This document shows, one piece after another, positions 43,383 through 51,154 of a stretch of DNA of 64,000 bases (positions are counted from its first letter, which is position 1; each line of letters begins with the position of its first letter). The notes beneath the pieces were generated by a model. That model worked only from the letters and a program-made list of their open reading frames with translations. It did not search any database and was not told the DNA's origin. This DNA comes from Deltaproteobacteria bacterium (GTDB lineage Bacteria > Myxococcota_A > UBA9042 > PHBI01 > JACKFB01). Where the stretch lies: the NCBI GenBank assembly GCA_020632695.1, contig JACKFB010000015.1, forward strand, positions 62,001 through 126,000, read 5' to 3'. Position numbers and translations under genes: made by a program.

Positions 43383-44048
43383 ATGACGAAGCGGGGGGCC
43401 GGCAGGGCCCTGCCAGCAGACCCGGACCCGGGGGCCGAGGCGCAGCTCCTCGACGCGGCCGAGCGCTGCTTCGCGGCCGCCGGCTATGCGGGGGCGCGGA
43501 TGAGGGACGTGGCGAAGCTGGCCCGGGTCTCGCTCGCCACGCTCTACCAGCGCTACCCGAACAAGGAGGCCCTCTACGCGGCGGTGCACGCACGGCGCCT
43601 CGAGGCGCTGATGCCGCGGGTGCGCGCGGCGACGGCGGCCGCCGGGTCGCCGCTGGAGCGCCTGCTGGCCGGTCTGCGCACCACCGTGGCCTTCCACACC
43701 GAGCACGCCGATTACCTGGCCGTGCACCTGCGCGAGGTGGCCGCCTGGTGGGCGCCGTCGGAGCTGCGCAGCGACGCTCAGCTCGGCGCGTGGAACCGCG
43801 GCCAGCGGGACATGGTGGCGGCCTTCGAGCAGGGGATGGCCGACGGTGTGTTCGTCATCGAGGACCCGGTCTTCCTCACGCGGGCCACCCACGCCATCAC
43901 CCAGGTCGCGCTGGCACGCTGGGTCGAGGGCGGCATGACGATGGCCCCGACCGAGCTCGGCCTGCGCGTCTGCAGGCAGATCATCCGCGCGTTCTGCGTG
44001 CCCGAGCGGACCGCCGAGCTGCTGGCGCGACACGGCGGCGGCCCATGA
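43383..44048 (+). CDS. TetR-family transcriptional regulator
   Basis: 221 residues. The N-terminal HTH is canonical: LLDAAERCFAAAGYAGARMRDVAKLARVSLATLYQRYPNKEALYAAV (here split, residues about 22-70). The C-terminal ligand domain is helical with no recognised effector. ATG at 43383 is preferred because CGGAG lies 8 nt upstream, against 2 nt for GTG at 43377. It precedes the SDR gene by 16 bp and is divergent from the hydroxylase, so it probably represses both and responds to their substrate. Confidence 0.9.
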   Translation: MTKRGAGRALPADPDPGAEAQLLDAAERCFAAAGYAGARMRDVAKLARVSLATLYQRYPNKEALYAAVHARRLEALMPRVRAATAAAGSPLERLLAGLRTTVAFHTEHADYLAVHLREVAAWWAPSELRSDAQLGAWNRGQRDMVAAFEQGMADGVFVIEDPVFLTRATHAITQVALARWVEGGMTMAPTELGLRVCRQIIRAFCVPERTAELLARHGGGP

Positions 44049-44064
44049 CCCGCAGGAGACAGCG

Positions 44065-45096
44065 ATGAGCACCGCGAGCGTCGTCACCGGAGCGGGAGGC
44101 TTCGTCGGAGGGCGCCTGGTCGATGCCCTGCTCGCCCGGGGAGACGCGGTGGTGGCCACCGATGTGCGGCTCGACGGGCTGCCGGCGGGCGCGCAGGCGC
44201 GGCGCTGCGACGTCACCGACCCGGCCCAGGTGCGCGACGCCGTCGCGGGCGCCGAGGTCGTCTTCCACGTCGCCTCGCTGGTCCACACCCGGCAGAGCAG
44301 CGCCGACACGGTGTGGGCGGTCAACCACCGCGGCACGCAGAACGTCATCAGCGCGTGCCGCGACGCCGGCGTCCGGCGCCTCGTGCACGTCAGCTCGGCC
44401 AGCGTGGTCTACCAGGGCGGCGACATCGAGGGCGGCGACGAGTCGTTGCCCTACGCGACGACCTCGCAGGCACCCTACGCCGACAGCAAGATCGCCGCCG
44501 AGCGCGACGTGCTGGCCGCTCACGCGCCCGACGGGCTGCGCACGGTGGCGCTGCGGCCGCACGTGGTCTACGGCCCGGGCGACGGCCGCTTCCTGCCGGC
44601 CATCCTGCGGCGCGCGGAGGCCGGCCGCCTGAAGCTGGGCGTCGGGCGGGGCCGCAAGCTGAGCGACTTCACCTACATCGACAACCTCACCGACGCCCTG
44701 CTGGCCGCCGACGCCCGGCTGGCGGCCGACGCGTCGGTGGGCGCGAGGGCCTACTTCATCACCAACGGCGAGCCCATCGGGTTCTGGGAGTTCGTCGACC
44801 GCGTGCTGGTCGAGCTGGGCGAGCGGCCGACCCGCGGGCGCGTGCCCTACTGGCTGGCCTGGACCGTCGCGGCGCTGGCCGAGACAGCGGCGGCGGCGCG
44901 GGGCACGGCGCCCGGCGTCGAGGACGGCCTGAGCCGCTTCGCCGTGCGCTACATGTGCACCCACCACTACTTCTCCATCGCGGGCGCGGCCGAGGCGCTC
45001 GGCTGGGCGCCGCGGGTGTCGCTGGACGAGGGCATCCGCCGGACGGTGGCGCACCTCCGTGACACGGGCGCGTGGGAGCGCGGCGGCTCGCGCTGA
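44065..45096 (+). CDS. Extended SDR, 3-beta-hydroxysteroid dehydrogenase-like
   Basis: 343 residues. The Rossmann glycine motif TGAGGFVGGRL is at the N-terminus. The catalytic YxxxK is YADSK (about residue 141), with the Ser/Thr partner in HVSSASVVY. RPHVVYGPGDGRFLP follows in the place typical of 3-beta-HSD/sterol-4-carboxylate decarboxylases (NSDHL/Erg26). NAD(P)-dependent oxidation of a hydroxy-lipid, possibly with decarboxylation, is the likely chemistry. AGGAG 8 nt upstream supports the ATG. It sits next to a sterol-desaturase-type hydroxylase under one TetR regulator. Confidence 0.85.
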   Translation: MSTASVVTGAGGFVGGRLVDALLARGDAVVATDVRLDGLPAGAQARRCDVTDPAQVRDAVAGAEVVFHVASLVHTRQSSADTVWAVNHRGTQNVISACRDAGVRRLVHVSSASVVYQGGDIEGGDESLPYATTSQAPYADSKIAAERDVLAAHAPDGLRTVALRPHVVYGPGDGRFLPAILRRAEAGRLKLGVGRGRKLSDFTYIDNLTDALLAADARLAADASVGARAYFITNGEPIGFWEFVDRVLVELGERPTRGRVPYWLAWTVAALAETAAAARGTAPGVEDGLSRFAVRYMCTHHYFSIAGAAEALGWAPRVSLDEGIRRTVAHLRDTGAWERGGSR

Positions 45097-45169
45097 GCGC
45101 GCCGGGCTGGGCTCGTTGCTCGGCGAGAGGCGCCCGGAGCGCCCCGCGGCGACGACCTGCGGCGGAGGC

Positions 45170-45197
45170 TTGATCACCGCTCGGCCGCGACTATCAT
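45170..45197 (+). promoter_or_regulatory. Candidate promoter TTGATC-16-TATCAT
   Basis: A -35-like TTGATC (45170-45175) and a -10-like TATCAT (45192-45197) with 16-bp spacing precede the Sel1-like gene by about 80 bp. One of the better sigma-70-like matches in this GC-rich window. Confidence 0.5.
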
Positions 45198-45279
45198 CCG
45201 GCCCGCGCCGGGGCCCCCGGGCCTGGCACCGAGCAGTACGAACGCTGAACGGGCGGAGATGTCGAAGGAGGAGACGTCG

Positions 45280-46797
45280 ATGGGGCGTGGGAGCTGGGGT
45301 GCCCGTGGGGGTGCCGGTCGGACGGTCGGGGTCGGGTTGGTGATGGTGGTGCTCGGGAGCGCAGTCGGAGCCGGCGCGGCCTCGGCGGCGACGCCCGAGA
45401 CGGTGCTGAAGGCGGCGCGGAGGGCTTGCGAGGGCGGAAATCCGGACGCCTGCTACCAGCTCGGCGCCGCGCAGGTGACCGGGCGGGTCATCGTGGACCG
45501 CGAGACCGTCGAGGTGAAGGCCGATCCCGCGGCGGGCGAGGCGTCGCTGCGGAAGGGCTGCCAGAAGGGGAGCTGCAACGCGTGCTGGCTGCTGCTCACC
45601 GGACGCGACGGCACGCCCCTGGTGAAGGATGCGGCCGTGGGCAAGCGCGCGCTGGCCGTGTGCGGCAAGGCCTGCACGCAGTGGCGAGCGAAGCTGGTCG
45701 CCGAGCGCACGGGGCAGGAGGCCGCCGAGTCCGACGAGCCCTACTACGCCGCCATCACGCCCTGGCTGCGAGGCGAGTCGGAGTGCGTGCTGGTGGCGCG
45801 CATCCATGGGGACGGGCTGGCGGGCAAGGCCGACCCGAAGAAGGCGGCGGCGGAGCAGATCGCGACCTGCGAGGCGGGCGACGGCGACGCGTGCCTCGTC
45901 GTGGTGCGCGCCGTGGTGGCGGGCGGCATGGACGGTGCCAGCCTCCGGAAGGCGGAGGCCGCCCTGGCGAAGCGCTGCGGCACCTCTTCGTACATGGAAG
46001 AGAGCCGGGACTGCTCACTCTACGGGCAGCTCCCGTCGATCCGCAGGACCCGAGCGCGCTGCACCGGCGGGCTCGACGCCGCCTGCGCGGACGCGGGCGA
46101 GATGCTGCTCCCGGCCGAGATGGAGGACGAGGCGCTGGTGCTCCTGGAGCCCGCCTGCGGCCGCAACGACTGGCGCTCGTGCGAGCTGGCGGTGCGCGCG
46201 GCCCGCGACCGCAAGCCGCCCGTGCCCGCCCTGGAAGCCAGGGCCAAGGCCATGGAGCAGCGCCTCGAGGCTGCCTGTGACGCGGACGACGCCCTGGCGT
46301 GCCGCCACCTGGGGCAGGCCCTGACGCGCTTCTACGAGACCAAGGAGCGCAAGGAGCGCGGCAAGGAGCTGCGCAAGCGCTCCGACGCGATGCTGGAGAA
46401 GGCCTGCGACGGCGGCAACGTGGCGGCCTGCGCCGTCTGGGGGCAGGCGCTCTACTACGGATGGAAGATGCCCAAGGATCCCGAGCGCGCTGTCGCCGCG
46501 CTGGACAAGGCCTGCCAGGGCGGCGCTGCCGTGGCCTGCGAGCTGGTCGGCTACGTGCGCGGGTTGCCCGCCGACGAGGAGGGGCGCTCCGCCGACGAGA
46601 AGCACGCCGCCCGCGAGGCCCGCTGGAGCCTCACCGCCCGCGCCTGCATCCTGGGCTACGAGGAGAGCTGCCGCCTCGTCGAGGCGAACTCGCGCCCCCG
46701 TGAGACCAGCAAGGGCCACCAGGAGCCGCCCTTCCCGGAGGTCATCGAGGCCCGGAAGACCCTCTGCGCGGCCGGGCTCGGCGACTTCTGCCACTGA
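45280..46797 (+). CDS. Secreted Cys-rich Sel1-like repeat protein
   Basis: 505 residues. A signal peptide (VGLVMVVLGSAVGAGAASAA) is followed by Sel1-like repeats, each with a Cys pair, in the style of the Helicobacter cysteine-rich protein family. Examples are ACEGGNPDACYQLGAAQ, GCQKGSCNACWLLL, ACDGGNVAACAVWGQALYYGW and ACQGGAAVACELVGYVRG. The repeats sit mainly at about 45-110 and 320-430; disulfides probably clip each helix pair. Such proteins are envelope adaptors with unknown partners. ATG at 45280 is preferred because AAGGAGGA lies 7 nt before it, although an ATG at 45259 is in frame. Confidence 0.8.
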   Translation: MGRGSWGARGGAGRTVGVGLVMVVLGSAVGAGAASAATPETVLKAARRACEGGNPDACYQLGAAQVTGRVIVDRETVEVKADPAAGEASLRKGCQKGSCNACWLLLTGRDGTPLVKDAAVGKRALAVCGKACTQWRAKLVAERTGQEAAESDEPYYAAITPWLRGESECVLVARIHGDGLAGKADPKKAAAEQIATCEAGDGDACLVVVRAVVAGGMDGASLRKAEAALAKRCGTSSYMEESRDCSLYGQLPSIRRTRARCTGGLDAACADAGEMLLPAEMEDEALVLLEPACGRNDWRSCELAVRAARDRKPPVPALEARAKAMEQRLEAACDADDALACRHLGQALTRFYETKERKERGKELRKRSDAMLEKACDGGNVAACAVWGQALYYGWKMPKDPERAVAALDKACQGGAAVACELVGYVRGLPADEEGRSADEKHAAREARWSLTARACILGYEESCRLVEANSRPRETSKGHQEPPFPEVIEARKTLCAAGLGDFCH

Positions 46798-46836
46798 GGC
46801 CTTCGGCGATCGGGACCGCGCCGGCTGCCCGCGGCG

Positions 46837-47015
46837 CTACTGGCAGGCGCCGTGCACGCACGCGCTCCCCGGGCCGCAGGGTGGCACGCACGGCGCAGCC
46901 CCCACGCACTCGCCCGCGTCACATCGGTCGGTGGGCCAGCAATCGGCGCTGTCAGCACAGCCCGGCGTGCAGCGCACCTCGCCATCGGCGTCGGTGACCT
47001 CGCTGCAGGTGGAGC
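46837..47015 (-). pseudogene. C-terminal remnant of a Cys-rich protein, out of frame with Uma2
   Basis: The minus strand reads CTPGCADSADCWPTDRCD, then AGECVGAAPCVPPCGPGSACVHGACQ and a TAG at 46837-46839. This is a dense run of ten cysteines in the style of the CxxSADC / RCDxGECV modules of the large lipoprotein in this window. It follows directly from the end of the Uma2 gene but in another frame, and no start belongs to it. It is either the tail of an older gene overwritten by Uma2 or a Uma2 fusion broken by a frameshift. Confidence 0.55.
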
Positions 47016-47587
47016 CGGGCGGCGAGGTCGAGTTCGACAGCGTCGAAAGGCTCCAGCCGCGCCGCGCCCGCGCCCTGATGGCTGCCAGCCTCCAGCCACT
47101 CGCCGTCGCCAGCGCGGAAGATGTCCAGCCGCTCGGCCACCGGATCGATGATCCACGCCCACTTCACCCCCGCCTCGAGGTAGCGCGGCATCTTCACGAT
47201 GGTGTCGTGGCTCGACGTGCTGGGCGAGAGCACCTCGCACACCCAGTCGGGAATGAGCGTGAACTTGTGGCTGTCACCCGGCGGCGCGGGCATGCGTTGG
47301 CGCCGCCAGCCAGCCAGGTCCGGCCGCACCACGCGCGTGTCCAGCAGCAGATGCAGCTCGGGCTCATGCAGGATCCACCAGCCGCCAGGATCGTCGCCCC
47401 TCGGCCCCTCGCGCAGGCCGAAGCGGTACGACAGGATCCCGCCGAGCGTACTCACCACCCGGATGTGACGACCCTTGGGACCGCTCATCAGGTAGAGCGT
47501 GCCGTCGATGAGCTCCGCCTTCTGGTCGTCGGGCAGCGCCAGGTAGTCGTCGTAGGTCGCGGTGCGCGGTCGCGGCAGGCTCGTCAT
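46952..47587 (-). CDS. Uma2-family (DUF820) restriction-like endonuclease
   Basis: 211 residues. TYDDYLALPDDQKAELIDGTLYLMSGP, VVRPDLAGW, IPDWVCEVLSPSTSSHD and MPRYLEAGVKWAWIIDPVAERLDIF are the standard Uma2 landmarks. The PD-(D/E)xK core uses the Glu of AELIDG, the Asp of RPDLAGW and ExLSPS. These nucleases are widespread, multi-copy and of unsettled function. The conserved fold ends at about DAVELDLA; the last ~20 residues (Arg/His-rich) come from reading the adjacent Cys-rich remnant out of frame. ATG at 47585-47587. Confidence 0.8.
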   Translation of the reverse strand: MTSLPRPRTATYDDYLALPDDQKAELIDGTLYLMSGPKGRHIRVVSTLGGILSYRFGLREGPRGDDPGGWWILHEPELHLLLDTRVVRPDLAGWRRQRMPAPPGDSHKFTLIPDWVCEVLSPSTSSHDTIVKMPRYLEAGVKWAWIIDPVAERLDIFRAGDGEWLEAGSHQGAGAARLEPFDAVELDLAARLHLQRGHRRRWRGALHAGLC

Positions 47588-47686
47588 GCCTCGGAGCATA
47601 GCGGCGAATCACCTCGGCTCCAACGGCCCGGCGCCAACAGCTCCGACCCAGGGTCGACGCGCGGCTCTGCCCGCGCGACGGGGCCG

Positions 47687-48142
47687 TCAGGGAGCGTCGC
47701 GTCTCACGTGGTCATCGAGGTGGATGTAGGTGATGAGGTCGCCGACCCGGCGGAGGGCGGCGTCGTTGCTCACCAGCGCCGTGCAATCGGCGTCGAGTGC
47801 GCTGGCGACCACGAGCGCGTTGGCGAGGCGCAGGCCGAAGCGGGCGCGCAGGCCCGCAGCCGCGCGTGCAATGGGTCGTGTCACCTCGACGACGTGAACG
47901 GGTAGTGAGCCGCCGAGCATCGCGCGGACCGCGTCCGTGGCCTTGGGGTTGTCAGCGCGCAGCGGGCCAACGAGGAGCTCGGCCTCCGTAATGGCGGAGA
48001 CCACCAGCTCACAGGCGCCTCCGCGGGCCGCAGCCAGAAGCTCCCGGACGGCCGAGCCGCGAGCGCCACGACCCTCCAGAAAGTAGATGAGCGGTGCGCT
48101 GTCCAGCGCCACCCGGCGGTGCTCCGCTGGGACGATGCTCAA
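47687..48142 (-). CDS. vapC: PIN-domain toxin (VapC-like)
   Basis: 151 residues. VALDSAPLIYFLEG holds the first catalytic Asp, AITEAELLVGPL the Glu and CTALVSNDAALRRV the last Asp. The usual third acidic residue (D in DALIAA) is Asn here (ANALVVASAL). VapC toxins are Mg-dependent RNases that cut initiator tRNA or rRNA. The gene overlaps the upstream antitoxin by 4 bp (stop/start ATGA), the classic order antitoxin then toxin. Confidence 0.85.
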   Translation of the reverse strand: MSIVPAEHRRVALDSAPLIYFLEGRGARGSAVRELLAAARGGACELVVSAITEAELLVGPLRADNPKATDAVRAMLGGSLPVHVVEVTRPIARAAAGLRARFGLRLANALVVASALDADCTALVSNDAALRRVGDLITYIHLDDHVRRDAP

Positions 48143-48369
48143 GGGAGTCGGTCCTCACGCAGCTCATCGATGTACCGGTCCGCGTCGCCGTAGATCCCCG
48201 CGAGCGAGCCCTCCACCGCATCGAGGTCGGTCTCGAGCGGAGCGAGCACCAGGCGTCCGTCGACGACGCTCAGTGAGACGCGCGCACCAGGTTCCAGCCC
48301 GAGCTGACGACGCACCCATACCGGGATGGTCAGCTGACTCTTGGATGAGAGCTTGGCGGTGCTGGTCAT
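48139..48369 (-). CDS. vapB: AbrB/SpoVT-type antitoxin (VapB-like)
   Basis: 76 residues. STAKLSSKSQLTIPVWVRRQLGL is the swapped-hairpin AbrB DNA-binding motif, followed by GARVSLSVVDGRLVLAPL and a short acidic C-terminal helix that would insert into the toxin. It should neutralise the VapC encoded just after it and repress the pair by conditional cooperativity, as known for the family. Confidence 0.85.
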   Translation of the reverse strand: MTSTAKLSSKSQLTIPVWVRRQLGLEPGARVSLSVVDGRLVLAPLETDLDAVEGSLAGIYGDADRYIDELREDRLP

Positions 48370-48525
48370 GCACCGACGCTAGGAGCCAGCCCCCGCCAGG
48401 TCAAGCGTGAGGTAAAGCAGCGCGACTCGCGCCGGTTCGGCGGGCTGCTCCGCAGCCAGAACCGCCTTCAGCCCGGCGATGACCGGCTCATCGACTCGAG
48501 GTTCCGGGGGACCGTCGCCGCCCGC

Positions 48526-49797
48526 TCAGTGGGCGCCTTTCTTGGGGCGGAGGGCGGCGCCGGTGGCTACGTGCTGGTTCCAGGTGGCGGGGGGGTAGCC
48601 GTTTTCGACCTCGACCATCTCGATGCAGCCGGGGACGGGGCAGACGATCTGGCAGAGGTTGCAGCCGACGCACTCGGATTCGTCGATGCGGGGGACGCGG
48701 GCGCCGTTGTCTCCGGGGTAGATGCACTGGTGGGCGCCGTCCTGGCACGCCACCACGCAGTCGTAGCAGCCGATGCAGGTCTCCGGGTCGATCCTGGCGA
48801 TGGTCTCGTAGTTGAGGTCCAGCTCGCCCCACTCGGAGTAGCTGGGCACGGCGCGGCCGACGATGTCGTCCAGCGTCTTCATGCCGTGGCTGTCCATGTA
48901 GTTCGACAGGCCCTCGATCATGTCCTCGACCACGCGGTAGCCGCGCAGCATCACCTCGGTGCAGACCTGGACCGAACTGGCCCCGAGCAGCAGGAACTCC
49001 ACCGCGTCGCGCCAGGAGGCGATGCCGCCGATGCCGCTGATGGGGATGTTGAAGTCGGGGTGCCGGGCGAGGCCGGCGGTCATGTGCAGCGCGATGGGTT
49101 TGACCGCCGCGCCGCAGTAGCCGCCGTTGGTGGAGAGCCCGCGCACGCGCGGCTCCAGCACCATGCGGTCGATGTCGACGCCGATGATGCTCTTGATGGT
49201 GTTGATGAGGCTCACGCCGTGGGCGCCGCCGCGCTGCGCAGCCATGCCGTGGGGCACGATGTCCGAGACGTTGGGCGTCAGCTTCACCAGCACCGGCACC
49301 GTGGAGAACTCGACGGCCCAGCTCGTGATGCGCTCGTTGATGCGCGGCTCCTGGCCCACCGCCGAGCCCATGCCGCGCTCGCACATGCCGTGCGGACAGC
49401 CGAAGTTCAGCTCCAGCCCGTCAGCACCCGCGTCGATGGAGCGCTTGATGAGGTCCTGCCACTCGTCCCGGGTCTCCACCATCAGGCTGACGATGACCGC
49501 GTGCTTGGGATAGCGCCGCTTGACCTCGGCGATCTCCTTCAGGTTCGTCTCGATGGGCCGGTCGGTGATGAGCTCGATGTTGTTGAAGCCGATGGCCTTG
49601 GTGCCCTTGTAGTGCAGACCGCCGAAGCGACTCGACACGTTCTGGATCGGCGTGCCCAGCGTCTTCCACACGGCACCGCCCCAGCCGTGGTCGAAGGCGC
49701 GCATCACCTGGTCGCCCGAGTTCGCCGGCGGCGCCGAGGCCAGCCAGAAGGGGTTCGGCGAGACGATGCCGCCGCAGTTCGTGGTCAGGTCGGCCAT
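48526..49797 (-). CDS. preA: NAD-dependent dihydropyrimidine dehydrogenase, catalytic/FeS subunit
   Basis: 423 residues. A TIM-barrel FMN domain with NPFWLASAPPANSGDQV, LELNFGCPHGMCERGMGSAVGQ (the catalytic Cys region) and ISGIGGIASW is followed by two 4Fe-4S motifs, CIGCYDCVVAC and CVGCNLCQIVCPVPGC. With PreT it reduces uracil and thymine to the 5,6-dihydro compounds, the first step of reductive pyrimidine catabolism. It is last in a seven-gene leftward operon, and its ATG lies one base beyond the preT stop. Confidence 0.93.
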   Translation of the reverse strand: MADLTTNCGGIVSPNPFWLASAPPANSGDQVMRAFDHGWGGAVWKTLGTPIQNVSSRFGGLHYKGTKAIGFNNIELITDRPIETNLKEIAEVKRRYPKHAVIVSLMVETRDEWQDLIKRSIDAGADGLELNFGCPHGMCERGMGSAVGQEPRINERITSWAVEFSTVPVLVKLTPNVSDIVPHGMAAQRGGAHGVSLINTIKSIIGVDIDRMVLEPRVRGLSTNGGYCGAAVKPIALHMTAGLARHPDFNIPISGIGGIASWRDAVEFLLLGASSVQVCTEVMLRGYRVVEDMIEGLSNYMDSHGMKTLDDIVGRAVPSYSEWGELDLNYETIARIDPETCIGCYDCVVACQDGAHQCIYPGDNGARVPRIDESECVGCNLCQIVCPVPGCIEMVEVENGYPPATWNQHVATGAALRPKKGAH

Positions 49798-49798
49798 G

Positions 49799-51124
49799 TC
49801 AGTTGCCTCCGAGGCTTCGGTGAATCGCCTGCGCCGCGGCCTTGCCCTCGGCCACCGCGTTGACGACCTCCTTGCCGCCGTTCGCACAGTCCCCGCCCGC
49901 GAACACGCCGGGCCGCCCGGTGGCGCCGTCCGGCCCCACGACCACGCGCCCGCGCTCGACGGTGACGCCATCGAGCCCGCTGACCAGCTCGCCCAGCTTG
50001 CCCTGGCCGATGGCCAGCAGCACCAGGTCGGCCGGCACGACCTCCTCGGAGCCGGCGATGGGCTGGCGGTCCTGACCGAGCTTCACGCAGCGCACGCCGG
50101 TGACGCGCCCCTCGCCCTCGAAGCCCACCGGCTGCCGCTGCCACAGCGCCTTGACGTCCTCCAGCTTGCCGGCCTTCCACTCGTGGGCGTAGCCGCTCAT
50201 CCGCTCCTCGGTGCCGCGATACACCATGGTCACCGATGCGATGCCCATCCGCACCAGCTCGCGCACCGCGTCCAGCGCCGTGTTGCCGCCCCCGATGACC
50301 ACCGCGCGCCGCACCTCGCTGACGTCGGGCGTCCCGAGCTTCATGCCCTCGATGAACTCCACCGCGCCCTCGACGCCGGACAGCTCCGAGCCGGCCGCCT
50401 CCAGCCACGAGTCCGGCCCCAGGCCGAAGCCCAGGAACACGGCGTCGTGCTGCGCCTCCAGCGCCTCGAAGCTCAGGTCACGCCCGAGCTCCACGCCGGT
50501 CTTCACCTCGATCCCGCCGATGCCGAGCACCCACTCGACCTCCTCGAGGGACCGGTCGGCCCGCATCTTGTAGGGCGCCACGCCGGTGCTGTTCAGCCCG
50601 CCGACCACGTCGCGCTTCTCGTAGATCGTGCAGGCGTGGCCCAGTCGCCGCAGCTCGTGGGCGCAGGCCAGGCTGGCGGGTCCGGCGCCCACCAGCCCCA
50701 CGGAGCGCCCCGTCGGCGCGCCCGCCTCGAAGAAGCGCCAGCCCTCGGCGAACGCCACATCGGTGGCATATCGCTGCAGCTTGCCGATCTGGATCGGCGG
50801 CTGGTCCAGGTGGTTGTAGACGCAGTCGCCCACGCACAGCACCTCGACGGGGCACACGCGCGCGCAGCTCATCCCCAGGATGTTCGAGCTGAAGATCGTC
50901 TTCGCCGACCCGCGGATATTGCCAGTGGCAATCTTGCGGATGAAGGTCGGGATGTCGATGTGCGTCGGGCACGCGATGGTGCACGGCGCGTCCTCGCAGT
51001 ACAGGCAGCGGTTGGCCTCGACCACCGCGTGCCCCGGCGAGAGCGGCGGCTTGTAGTCTTCGAAGGCCTCGGCGGCCTCGGCGCGGTCGGCCGGAAGCGG
51101 CGCGTGGGGCAGGGTGGTGCTCAT
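49799..51124 (-). CDS. preT: Dihydropyrimidine dehydrogenase, FAD/NAD subunit
   Basis: 441 residues, GltD-like. N-terminal Cys groups CLYCEDAPCTIACP and CARVCPVEVLCVGDC bind 4Fe-4S clusters. The FAD site is GLVGAGPASLACAHEL, and the NAD(P)H site is VVIGGGNTALDAVREL. GVFAGGDCANGGKEVVNAVAEGK closes the FAD fold. It passes electrons from NAD(P)H to PreA. The ribosome site GGGAGA lies just upstream of the ATG at 51122-51124. Confidence 0.93.
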   Translation of the reverse strand: MSTTLPHAPLPADRAEAAEAFEDYKPPLSPGHAVVEANRCLYCEDAPCTIACPTHIDIPTFIRKIATGNIRGSAKTIFSSNILGMSCARVCPVEVLCVGDCVYNHLDQPPIQIGKLQRYATDVAFAEGWRFFEAGAPTGRSVGLVGAGPASLACAHELRRLGHACTIYEKRDVVGGLNSTGVAPYKMRADRSLEEVEWVLGIGGIEVKTGVELGRDLSFEALEAQHDAVFLGFGLGPDSWLEAAGSELSGVEGAVEFIEGMKLGTPDVSEVRRAVVIGGGNTALDAVRELVRMGIASVTMVYRGTEERMSGYAHEWKAGKLEDVKALWQRQPVGFEGEGRVTGVRCVKLGQDRQPIAGSEEVVPADLVLLAIGQGKLGELVSGLDGVTVERGRVVVGPDGATGRPGVFAGGDCANGGKEVVNAVAEGKAAAQAIHRSLGGN

Positions 51125-51154
51125 GGAGTCTCCCGGGTCGGGGCGAGGCGAGGG

